The translations under genes were made by a program, and so were the position numbers. DNA of 64,000 nt, taken from JANQIO01 sp965601975 (GTDB lineage: Bacteria > Pseudomonadota > Gammaproteobacteria > Pseudomonadales > Halieaceae). The stretch lies in contig OZ271856.1 of assembly GCA_965601975.1 (NCBI GenBank), forward strand, positions 3,720,001 to 3,784,000, given 5' to 3'. Position 1 is the first letter of the stretch; every line of letters starts with the position of its first letter. The notes beneath the pieces are model-generated. The model did no database searches. It was not told where the DNA came from and was given only the letters and a program-made list of their open reading frames with translations. Below are positions 8,700 through 16,213 of the stretch, piece after piece.

Positions 8700-8756
8700 T
8701 CGCCCAGGACAGTGGCTAGCCTTGGCAGCCTGTCTAAATATACGCGTGGAAAAACC

Positions 8757-10295
8757 GTGTCCGATTACGATTCCATCATTGTTGGCGCCGGCCACAACGG
8801 CCTGATCTGCGCGGCCTACCTGGCTCGCGCCGGACAGCGCGTGCTGGTGCTCGAAGCCTCGGACACACCCGGCGGCCTGGCGTCCACCCGGGAGTTCCAT
8901 CCGGGCTTCAAGGCCAGTGTGGCGCATACCATCAGCCATTTTTCGGCGAAGGTCGCCGAAGACCTCGATCTTGCGCGTTACGGCTATGCCGGCGGCGGGG
9001 AAACGCTGACCACGGTAGGCCTCGCAGCGGACGGCGAGCACGTGTTTATCGACGGCGACTCCCTGCGCGGGGCATCGGACAAGGACGCCGCGCGCTTCCC
9101 CGAGTACCAGCAGCAAATGCAGAAGTTCGCCGCGGCGCTCAAGCCCTTCTGGATGAAGACCATGCCGCGCATCGGCGCCAACAGCCTGAAGGAGCTGTTT
9201 ACCTTTGCCCAGGTGGGACTGAAGCTGCGGCTGCTGGGCACCGACGATATGCGCGAGTTCTTCCGCGTCGCCTCCCTGCCTGCGCGCGACCTGATGGATG
9301 AGAACTTCGACAGCGACCTGCTCAAGGCGGCGCTGAGCTGGGACGGCCTGGTGGGTTCCACCCAGGCGCCGCGCTCACCGAATAACACCATGCTGACCCT
9401 GCTGTACCGCATGTGCGGAGAACAGGGCGGCGCCCATGTCAGCGGCGGGGCCGAGAGCCTGATCAATGCACTGGCGGCGTCTGCCACCGGCGCCGGCGCG
9501 GAGCTGCGCTGCGGCACCCCGGTCGCGAAGATCGTGGTACACGGCGATGAAAACGGCCAGCGCATCGAGGGCGTCACGCTGGATGACGGCTCGGAGATCA
9601 AGGCCCAGCGGGTCATCTCCGCCACCGATCCCAAGCGCACATTCTTCGACCTGCTGGGTGCGCGGCACCTGGAGATTGGCTTTACCAATCGCATCAACCG
9701 GCTTCGCTGCGACGGCCATGTGGCCAAGCTGCACCTGGCGCTGAGCGGCGAACCCCGCTTCACCGGCGTGGAGCGCGCCGACGGCCGCATGATCATCGCG
9801 CCGAAGATGGATTCCCTGGAGTTCGCCTGGGATGACGCCAAGTTCGGACGCCTGCCGGAACAGCCGGTGATGGAAATCGTGGTGCCCAGCCTGCGGGATT
9901 CAAGCCTCGCGCCGGAAGCGCAACACGTAATGTCCGCCCACATCATGTATGTGCCCTACGCGCTGGAAGGCGGCTGGCATGAAGGGGCGAAAACGGAGTT
10001 GCTGCAGCGGGTCATGGACACCCTGGCTCGCTACGCCCCGGGGCTTACCGAGCAGGTGCTGCACGCAGAGCTGCTGACGCCCCAGGACCTGGAACAGGGC
10101 TGGCATGTCACCGGCGGCCACTGGCACCACACCGAACTCGCGATGGACCAGATGTTGATGATGCGGCCCACCTACGAGGCGGCCCAGCATTCCACACCGA
10201 TTCCCGGCCTGTACCTGTGCGGCGCCGGCTGCCATCCCGGCGGCGGCCTGATGGGCGGCCCCGGCCACAATGCCGCGGCGGAGATACTCCGATGA
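8757..10295 (+). CDS. CrtI/PYROXD2-like FAD oxidoreductase (type A)
   Basis: A 512-residue flavoprotein of the phytoene-desaturase-like superfamily. The start is set at GTG 8757 (MSDYDSIIVGAGHNG) with GGA about 8 nt upstream; the ATG 63 bp earlier adds an unrelated tail. The N-terminal Rossmann motif GAGHNG is at 10-15, GGLASTREFHPGF follows, and the C-terminal FAD motif is LYLCGAGCHPGGGLMGGPGHNAA. It is the first gene of a three-gene operon (type A, type B, GcvT), its stop overlapping the next start as ATGA. Its closest relative in the window is 45276-46838. Proteins of this family oxidise C-C or C-N bonds; substrate unknown, and nothing nearby suggests carotenoid synthesis. Confidence 0.85.
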   Translation: MSDYDSIIVGAGHNGLICAAYLARAGQRVLVLEASDTPGGLASTREFHPGFKASVAHTISHFSAKVAEDLDLARYGYAGGGETLTTVGLAADGEHVFIDGDSLRGASDKDAARFPEYQQQMQKFAAALKPFWMKTMPRIGANSLKELFTFAQVGLKLRLLGTDDMREFFRVASLPARDLMDENFDSDLLKAALSWDGLVGSTQAPRSPNNTMLTLLYRMCGEQGGAHVSGGAESLINALAASATGAGAELRCGTPVAKIVVHGDENGQRIEGVTLDDGSEIKAQRVISATDPKRTFFDLLGARHLEIGFTNRINRLRCDGHVAKLHLALSGEPRFTGVERADGRMIIAPKMDSLEFAWDDAKFGRLPEQPVMEIVVPSLRDSSLAPEAQHVMSAHIMYVPYALEGGWHEGAKTELLQRVMDTLARYAPGLTEQVLHAELLTPQDLEQGWHVTGGHWHHTELAMDQMLMMRPTYEAAQHSTPIPGLYLCGAGCHPGGGLMGGPGHNAAAEILR

Positions 10296-11920
10296 ATAAC
10301 TACGACGCGATCATCATCGGCGCCGGCCACAATGGACTGACCAACGCGGCCTATCTCGCCAAGGCGGGCCTGGACGTGCTGGTGGTGGAAAAGAACGACT
10401 ACATCGGCGGCGCCGCGGTGTCGCGCCAGATGACCGAGGGCTGGTGGTACTCGAGCTGCTCCTATGTCTGCTCGATGATGCGCCAGTCCATTCATCGCGA
10501 CCTGGACCTGACCCGTCACGGCCTGATCCTGGTGCCCTATCTCGGCACGGTGAACTTCGGCGACACCGTCGGCGATACCCTGATGAGCTACCACGCCGAG
10601 GGACCTGCCTACAACGCCCTGCGGGCTCGCAACCCCCACGACGCGGACGCGATGTTCCGTTTCCAGACCGACCTCAACCGCTACGCCCAGCTGATTCGCA
10701 AGACCCTGCTGCGCACGCCGCCGGACCCGGCGCGGATGCGGCCTCGGGATATCAAGGAGCTGCTGTTCCTGGCGAAGGAATTCTGGGCCCTGGGAGAGCG
10801 AGAGCTGTACGAATACGTGCGCTTCTTCACCATGAGCGCCGCGGATTTCCTGGACGACTATTTCGAGGACGAACTCATCAAGGGCGCCATGGCCTCCCCC
10901 GGCATCATCGGCACGGCTCTCGGCGTCTATTCGCCGGGCTCCGCCTACATCCTGCTGCACCACGTCATGGGCGACGTGGACGGCAGCATCGGCGCCTGGG
11001 GCCTGGCACGAGGCGGCATGGGCGCGATTTCCAACGCGATCGCAGGCTCCGTGCAGGAGCACGGCGGCGAGATTCGCACCGAGGCCGGGGTCGAGCAGAT
11101 CATCGTCAAGAACGGCAAGGCCGTGGGCGTGGCCCTGGAGGGGAGCGGCGAGGAAATCTACTCGGACATCGTCGTCTCCAACCTCGACGCCAAGCGTACC
11201 TTTACCAAAGTCATGGACAAGAAGGACCTGCCGCCCGGCATCTACGACAAGGCGAAGAACTTCAAGATTCGCGGCTCTTCCGGCAAGGTCAACATCGCCC
11301 TGTCCGGGCTGCCGAAATTCGTCGGCGTGCCCGAGGGCAACCGCTACATCAACCGCGGCGGCCAGGGCTTCTGCGGCAGCATGGGCACCATGGAGCGCGC
11401 CTACGACTGCTGGAAGCGCGGCCGCTGGTCCGACGATCCGTTCATCGAGTCGGTGATTCCCTCGGCCTGGGACCCGACCGTGGCCCCCACCGGACAGCAC
11501 TGGATGTCGAACTTCATCCAGTACTGCCCGCCGGAACTGGAAGACGGTCCGTGGACACCGGAGAAGCGCGACGCCTTCGGCCAGACCGTGGTGGACAAGA
11601 TCGAGCAACACGCCCCGGGCTTCAAGGACCTGATCGTGCACATGGAAGTCCGCACGCCCCACGAGATCGAGAACGAGGTGGGCCTGACCGAGGGCAACAT
11701 CTTCCAGGGCGAGCTGACCATCGACCAGCTGCTGTTCAACCGGCCGTTCCCGGGCTACGCCCAGTACCGCATGCCGGTGAAGAACATGTACATGTGCGGG
11801 TCATCGACCCACCCCGGCGGCGGCGTGTCCTCCGCCTGCGGCGCCAATGCCGCGCGGGAAATCCTGATGGACCTGAAGCGGCCCAACACGGTGCCGGAAG
11901 ACGACTGCTACGACGAGTAG
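10292..11920 (+). CDS. CrtI/PYROXD2-like FAD oxidoreductase (type B)
   Basis: A 542-residue flavoprotein. The ATG at 10292 overlaps the upstream TGA, and the product starts MNNYDAIIIGAGHNG. Distinctive type B features are EGWWYSSCSYVCS after the FAD site, KNFKIRGSSGKVNIAL mid-protein, and a long acidic tail RPNTVPEDD. It is strikingly similar along its whole length to 46831-48447. The C-terminal FAD motif CGSSTHPGGGVSSACGANAA is intact. A and B are translationally coupled, which suggests a heterodimer or sequential steps; this is inference. Confidence 0.85.
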   Translation: MNNYDAIIIGAGHNGLTNAAYLAKAGLDVLVVEKNDYIGGAAVSRQMTEGWWYSSCSYVCSMMRQSIHRDLDLTRHGLILVPYLGTVNFGDTVGDTLMSYHAEGPAYNALRARNPHDADAMFRFQTDLNRYAQLIRKTLLRTPPDPARMRPRDIKELLFLAKEFWALGERELYEYVRFFTMSAADFLDDYFEDELIKGAMASPGIIGTALGVYSPGSAYILLHHVMGDVDGSIGAWGLARGGMGAISNAIAGSVQEHGGEIRTEAGVEQIIVKNGKAVGVALEGSGEEIYSDIVVSNLDAKRTFTKVMDKKDLPPGIYDKAKNFKIRGSSGKVNIALSGLPKFVGVPEGNRYINRGGQGFCGSMGTMERAYDCWKRGRWSDDPFIESVIPSAWDPTVAPTGQHWMSNFIQYCPPELEDGPWTPEKRDAFGQTVVDKIEQHAPGFKDLIVHMEVRTPHEIENEVGLTEGNIFQGELTIDQLLFNRPFPGYAQYRMPVKNMYMCGSSTHPGGGVSSACGANAAREILMDLKRPNTVPEDDCYDE

Positions 11921-11931
11921 GGAGCCCAGAC

Positions 11932-13158
11932 ATGACTGCAGAAGAACAGGCACTGCGCTACGCCGCCGCGCCGGATCCCTACGCCGAGGAGCGCCTGCGG
12001 CTTTCGCCGTTCCACCCACGCCAGGCCGCACTGAATATCCGAGAGGCCTGGTCCGAGTGGAACGGCTACCGCTTCGCCGACTACTACTACGATGAGGAAT
12101 ACGAGTACTTCTGCATTCGCAACAGTGTCGGCACCTACGACATCTCGCCGATGCAGAAGTACCACATCGAAGGGCCCGATGCGGAAGCCATGCTGGACCG
12201 CATGGTCACCCGCGACGTGACCAAGCTGCGCGAGCACCGGGTCACCTACGTGTGCTGGTGCACCGACACCGGTCGCATGATCGACGACGGTACCATCTTC
12301 CGGCTGGGACCCGAGAAGTTCATGCTGACCTGCGGCAGCCCCAGCCTGGCCTGGCTGAAGAAGGCGAGCTTCGGCTTCGACAAGCTCACCATCACCGACA
12401 TGACCGACAACATCGCCGGCCTGTCGCTGCAGGGTCCCTGCTCCTGCGCCACCCTCAAGGCCATGGGCCTGGACGGCATCGACCAGCTCAAGCCCTTTAA
12501 CATCACCTACTTCGACTTCGGCGGTGGCCAGCTGATGGTGTCTCGGACCGGCTTCACCGGCGACCTGGGCTACGAGCTGTGGATCGACCCGTCGCAGGCG
12601 CTGGACATGTGGGATGCCCTGTATGCCGCGGGAGACAACTACGGCATCCAGCCCTACGGCGAGGCGGCGACCAATATGGCGCGCCTGGAAGCGGGCTTCA
12701 TCATGCCGGATATGGAGTTCCACGAGGCCCTGAAGACCGTGCACCTCAATCACGACCAGACGCCCTTCGAGCTCAACCTGGGCTGGCTGGTGGATTTCAA
12801 GAAGCCGCATTTCAATGGCCGCCGCGCGCTGCTGGAAGAGCGCGACAAGGGCCCCACCTACACGCTCACCAAGCTCGATATCGAGGGCAACAAGGTTGCT
12901 GACGGGTCGTGGATATACCGGGACAAGGCCTGCACCAGGGACGTGGGCTACGTGACCTCCGCCATGTGGTCACCGGCGGTGAAGGCCAATATCGCCCTGG
13001 CGATGATCGAGACCGAATATCTCAAGGGCGAGCTATGGGCCGAGATTCACTACGAAAAAGAGCTGCGGCAGTACGACAAGATTGCCCGCTGTACCGTGGT
13101 GGACAAGCCATTCTGGGCGCCGGAGAGGGCCAGGGCCACGCCACCGGCTGATTTCTAA
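11932..13158 (+). CDS. GcvT-family folate-dependent aminomethyl/methyl transferase
   Basis: A 408-residue GcvT-fold protein. ATG 11932 follows GGGAGCCCAGAC; the longer in-frame ORF upstream is shadow of the type B gene. The folate-binding signature VGTYDISPMQKYHIEGPDA is near 66-84, the conserved aspartates are D118/D119 in MIDDGTIF, and SRTGFTGDLGYELW and RLEAGFIMPDME match the GcvT core. Family members move a one-carbon group from an amine or methyl ether to tetrahydrofolate (glycine cleavage T, dimethylglycine or sarcosine dehydrogenase C-domains, DmdA, LigM). There is no gcvH or gcvP here, so a demethylase-type role with the two upstream flavoproteins is more likely than glycine cleavage. 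Confidence 0.82.
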   Translation: MTAEEQALRYAAAPDPYAEERLRLSPFHPRQAALNIREAWSEWNGYRFADYYYDEEYEYFCIRNSVGTYDISPMQKYHIEGPDAEAMLDRMVTRDVTKLREHRVTYVCWCTDTGRMIDDGTIFRLGPEKFMLTCGSPSLAWLKKASFGFDKLTITDMTDNIAGLSLQGPCSCATLKAMGLDGIDQLKPFNITYFDFGGGQLMVSRTGFTGDLGYELWIDPSQALDMWDALYAAGDNYGIQPYGEAATNMARLEAGFIMPDMEFHEALKTVHLNHDQTPFELNLGWLVDFKKPHFNGRRALLEERDKGPTYTLTKLDIEGNKVADGSWIYRDKACTRDVGYVTSAMWSPAVKANIALAMIETEYLKGELWAEIHYEKELRQYDKIARCTVVDKPFWAPERARATPPADF

Positions 13159-13188
13159 GCCGCAGGCACGAGGCGGTTTCCGTGTGTG

Positions 13189-14043
13189 TCAGGCCCAGTC
13201 TGCCGGTAGCACCTGTCGGTCTTCGATTTCCCTTTTCCATTCGGTCATATTGGCCTCGATCGTCAAGTAGCCAATCACCCAAATGACTTCGTCCCAGGCA
13301 AAGTAATAGTGCCCCAGGGTCACCCACCAGGCCGCAATGCCACAGAGGACGGGGTATAGCACCAGCTTCGTGCTTTTCATCAGCCTCACGAGGCTACCGC
13401 GGGTGGTGGACCGATCCTGCAGGCGCACCATGACCTCGATAGTGAGCAGAATGAGCAGCCAGGCAATGACCTCCAACAGGTCCGCCAGTGCCAGGCGCTG
13501 TTCCAGCGCCAGCCCCATGGCATCGCTGACGACGAGGCCGGGCTCTACGTAGAAGAACCGACCCGCGACCGACAGCCCACCGCAGTTCTCAAGTGTCAGC
13601 CGTGTGAGCTCAAGATTCCGTACGAATGTGACGTCGGCCGCCACCAGCTGGCACAGATTGGACACGCCGGCGACAATTTCAGCCTGCATCAGGTCCCAGT
13701 AGATGATGCCGTAGGCATAAACGGAATGGGCCAGGAACGGGTACAGGAGTAAACGGACTACACGAAACAGCCGCTTCATTCCCGGGCGAGACCGAACCTG
13801 ATCCGCGAGCGCATAGGTCTCGAGTTCGAACAGGAGCAGGATAGTTATCCAGGCAAACACATCAATGCTGGTAGCGAATATCCTGGTCCAGTCCAGAAGG
13901 CTGCCGCCGTTGCGCATCGAGTGCGAGGCGTACTCGATGTCGTCCAGGACGTAGAATACGAAATTGACCAGCAGCAGGGCATACACGGCGATCTTGATCA
14001 CCTGGCGGGTATCCCACTTGAAGAACACTGCCGGCTGGCTCAT
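13189..14043 (-). CDS. Six-helix membrane protein of unrecognised family, copy 1
   Basis: A 284-residue integral membrane protein. I see hydrophobic segments at about 15-33, 58-80, 90-110, 185-210, 226-248 and 250-268. Acidic residues recur at helix ends (VLDD, FELETY, TIEVMV, TIEAN). Between helices 3 and 4 lies a probable exposed domain with two conserved cysteines (SNLCQL and ENCGGLS). The sequence ILLLFELETY...RLLLYPFL is echoed by LILLTIEVMV...KLVLYPVL, suggesting an internal duplication. It is a same-length paralog of 15212-16066 and a distant relative of 53673-54593. Function unknown. Confidence 0.75.
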   Translation of the reverse strand: MSQPAVFFKWDTRQVIKIAVYALLLVNFVFYVLDDIEYASHSMRNGGSLLDWTRIFATSIDVFAWITILLLFELETYALADQVRSRPGMKRLFRVVRLLLYPFLAHSVYAYGIIYWDLMQAEIVAGVSNLCQLVAADVTFVRNLELTRLTLENCGGLSVAGRFFYVEPGLVVSDAMGLALEQRLALADLLEVIAWLLILLTIEVMVRLQDRSTTRGSLVRLMKSTKLVLYPVLCGIAAWWVTLGHYYFAWDEVIWVIGYLTIEANMTEWKREIEDRQVLPADWA

Positions 14044-14190
14044 CGGGGAGCGACTCCTGCTTCCTGCAAAAGAACGATGGCTACATCCAGATACCGCAGG
14101 GCGCTATTCCGCGCGGATCGACCCGGAGAACAGCAGCATGCCATATCGCCATACTCTGCCCTTTTCAGGTCTCGTCGACAAGCGGCAGCG

Positions 14191-14225
14191 ACAAGTACTG
14201 AGACAGGCGTCATCGTGAACGGCAG
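14191..14225 (+). pseudogene. Start-less remnant of a flavoprotein gene 5-prime end
   Basis: Codons here read S-T-E-T-G-V-I-V-N-G after ACA, aligning with the start of the intact flavoprotein at 16214 (M-S-T-D-T-D-V-I-V-I-G). The ATG has become ACA and the Rossmann glycine motif is lost. The aligned -10 hexamer is CATACT (14150-14155) instead of TATACT. Similarity stops at about 14225, just before the MOSC gene stop. Confidence 0.75.
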
Positions 14226-14252
14226 CGCTGCGGACCGACTTCCGGACCCGCT

Positions 14253-14825
14253 CTAGGATCGTAGCCACTTCGGTAACTGCTCGGGGGTGACGGTGACATC
14301 ATCGCCAACAGCGATGTCCCCGGCGACCTCGACCACGCCCACCACACCCCGCAGGAACTTTGCCGAATCACTGAACGCCGTAGGCGCGACCCGCTCGCCA
14401 CTGCTCCTGGTATAGCTCTCCGCAATGCTGGCGCCCATGTCGGAACAGGGTGGGTTGTACTCCTCTACCATCAGTATGGCGCCGGAAGAAAACACCAGCA
14501 GGGTGCCGCGAGGCAGCCGAGACAGGTCGGCGATACCCGAAAGGCAGAGGTTTGCACCCAGTGTGGTCGCCGTGAGGGGCTCTGACAGTTCCATTGCCTC
14601 ACTGATGGCGGCGAGCTCCTCCGCAGAGACGGCGGACCATTGGCGCTCGTTGCGCCGTTCGGTGCCCTCGGGTTGCTTGTCGCCATCCCAGCATTCCCGG
14701 CTCAGGCCTCGGTGACGGTCACCAACTATGCCGTCCAGCGCCAGTTCGATGCGCTCGCGCCCGGTTTTTTCAAGCACGTCTTCAGCGCCGACGTGAACGG
14801 AAACCACCTTGCCTGTGGAAGACAT
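14253..14825 (-). CDS. MOSC domain-containing protein
   Basis: A 190-residue protein. Residues about 5-185 form a MOSC domain (molybdenum cofactor sulfurase C-terminal type), with the early LDGIVGDRHRG motif, TTLGANLCLSGI in the core and the conserved cysteine in EYNPPC. Stand-alone MOSC proteins such as YiiM transfer or use Moco-bound sulfur or oxygen in detoxifying reductions; the substrate here is unknown. It is the last gene of the leftward run membrane protein-cupin-MOSC, starting 4 bp after the cupin stop. Confidence 0.82.
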   Translation of the reverse strand: MSSTGKVVSVHVGAEDVLEKTGRERIELALDGIVGDRHRGLSRECWDGDKQPEGTERRNERQWSAVSAEELAAISEAMELSEPLTATTLGANLCLSGIADLSRLPRGTLLVFSSGAILMVEEYNPPCSDMGASIAESYTRSSGERVAPTAFSDSAKFLRGVVGVVEVAGDIAVGDDVTVTPEQLPKWLRS

Positions 14826-14829
14826 GGAT

Positions 14830-15186
14830 CTACTCGTCCGAGTGGTCGATCATGTAGTAGACCTTGCGAACCTTCTCGACCACCTCGGCCTTGCCCTTCC
14901 AGCCGTTGGGGAAGATCCAGCTGTCACCTGCCTTCACCTCGGTGACCTGGCCGGACTCAGAGGTGAGTATCCAGTGACCTTCCAGCAGGTGGCAGAACTC
15001 GGTGACCTCGAGATTCAACTCCAGCACGCCCGGCTCGCACTCCCAGGTGCCGGCGTAGTGGGTGCCCGCCTCGTAGAAATTGTTGCCGGTCTGCTTCGGC
15101 AGCTCGCCCACGGGCTCGCCGAAGGATTCCACCGGCTCCAGGTCGGTCAGGCCGACACAGCCGTGTTGTGCTTGGATCTCGGGCAT
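14830..15186 (-). CDS. Cupin domain protein (DUF861/EutQ-like)
   Basis: A 118-residue single-domain cupin. The motif GTWECEPGVLELNLEVTEFCHLLEGHW and later GDSWIFPNGWKGKAEVVEKVRK follow the pattern of the DUF861/cupin_3 family (ureidoglycine-aminohydrolase-like), in which metal ligands are often partly replaced. Cytosolic, no signal. It lies between a membrane-protein gene (25 bp upstream) and a MOSC gene (4 bp downstream) on the same strand, so the three are probably co-transcribed. No reaction can be assigned. Confidence 0.8.
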   Translation of the reverse strand: MPEIQAQHGCVGLTDLEPVESFGEPVGELPKQTGNNFYEAGTHYAGTWECEPGVLELNLEVTEFCHLLEGHWILTSESGQVTEVKAGDSWIFPNGWKGKAEVVEKVRKVYYMIDHSDE

Positions 15187-15211
15187 GGTTTCACTCCTTG
15201 TTGAGGTTTTT

Positions 15212-16066
15212 TCAGACGGCCTCGGCTGCTAGCGCTTCGCCGGCCTCGATTTCATTCTTCCAGTCGTTCATGTTGGCTTCGATGGCGATGAAGCCGATGA
15301 TCCAGAGAGCTGCGTCCCAGGTGAAATGCAGGTGACCCAGGAACAGCCACCAGGCCGCCATGACCCACAGGCTGGTGTACAGCACCACCTTGGAGCTCTT
15401 CATGACCGTGACCAGCCGGCCCCGGGTGATATTCCTGTCCTGCAGGCGCACCATGATCTCGATGGTCGCCAGGATCGCCAGCCAGATGATCACCTCAAGC
15501 CAGTCCACCAGGGCCAGGCGCGTCTCCAGGGCAAGGCCTTCGGCATCGGTGACCACCAGGCCGGGCTCCGTGTAGAAAAACGTGGTGGCGGAGGACAGCG
15601 CACCGCAGTTCTGTGCCGTCAGCGCGGTGTATTCCAGGTTGCGAATAAACGTGATGTTGGCGGCCGCCAGGTCACAGAGGTTGGAAACTCCCGCAACGAC
15701 CTCGGCCTGCAGCATATCCCGGTAGATGACGCCGAATGCATAGACGGAATGGGCCAGGAACAGGTAGCAAAACAACCTGATGCCGTGGAACAGGTGCATC
15801 ATCAGCGGGCGTTCCTGCACCTCGTCGGACAGCACGTAGGTTTCCAGTTCGAACAGCAGCAGCAGGATGAACCAGGCGGACAGGTCGATGGTGGTGGCAA
15901 AGGCCGCGGTCCAGTCCAGCAGGCTACCGCCGTTGCGCATCTCGTGGGACGCAGCCTCGAGATCGTCGAGGACGTAAAAAACGAAATTGACCAGCAGCAG
16001 GGCATACACGGTGATTTTGATCACCTGGCGGGTATCCCACTTGAAGAACACGGCCGGCTGGCTCAT
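15212..16066 (-). CDS. Six-helix membrane protein of unrecognised family, copy 2
   Basis: A 284-residue paralog of 13189-14043. ATG 16066 is used because both copies then start MSQPAVFFKWDTRQVIKI. The same six hydrophobic segments, the paired cysteines (SNLCDL, QNCGAL), FELETYVL and the C-terminal TIEIMVRLQDR and AIEANMNDWK motifs are conserved. The first 40 residues are almost identical to copy 1, with divergence rising toward the C-terminus. It heads the leftward run with cupin and MOSC genes and is divergent from the flavoprotein at 16214 across 147 bp. Confidence 0.75.
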   Translation of the reverse strand: MSQPAVFFKWDTRQVIKITVYALLLVNFVFYVLDDLEAASHEMRNGGSLLDWTAAFATTIDLSAWFILLLLFELETYVLSDEVQERPLMMHLFHGIRLFCYLFLAHSVYAFGVIYRDMLQAEVVAGVSNLCDLAAANITFIRNLEYTALTAQNCGALSSATTFFYTEPGLVVTDAEGLALETRLALVDWLEVIIWLAILATIEIMVRLQDRNITRGRLVTVMKSSKVVLYTSLWVMAAWWLFLGHLHFTWDAALWIIGFIAIEANMNDWKNEIEAGEALAAEAV

Positions 16067-16172
16067 TGGAGCGCGGATCCTGCTGCCTGCAAAAGAACGC
16101 CGATTACACCCTGATCCCAAGGGCAGTTCTTCCGCGCGGGTCGGCCCGGAGAACAGTACCGTGACCCTTCGC

Positions 16173-16178
16173 TATACT
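16173..16178 (+). promoter_or_regulatory. Likely -10 box (TATACT) of the type C flavoprotein
   Basis: TATACT lies 35 bp before the ATG at 16214. The duplicate block carries CATACT at the same place, next to a dead start codon, which supports this being the promoter. Confidence 0.45.
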
Positions 16179-16213
16179 CGGCCCTTCCTACCGTCCACGG
16201 GCAAGCGACAGCG

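Larger units (their letters stand above)
13189..14225. repeat. Left copy of a 1,037-bp duplicated block
   Basis: This block pairs with 15212-16248 at a constant offset of 2,023 bp. The membrane gene (855 bp in both), the 147-bp intergenic region and the first codons of a flavoprotein gene line up without net gaps. Identity is highest around the membrane gene 5-prime end. Confidence 0.85.

Noticed and set aside
10172..11662. 496-codon minus-strand ORF
   Set aside because: Shadow of the type B flavoprotein; no recognisable domain, composition typical of antisense frames.
10444..11931. N-terminal 496-codon extension of the GcvT gene
   Set aside because: The frame is merely open through the type B gene; the GcvT fold starts at 11932 after a Shine-Dalgarno-like sequence.
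11932..13158. Glycine cleavage system T gene (gcvT)
   Set aside because: No gcvH or gcvP is present at either GcvT-like locus, and both sit behind flavoproteins.
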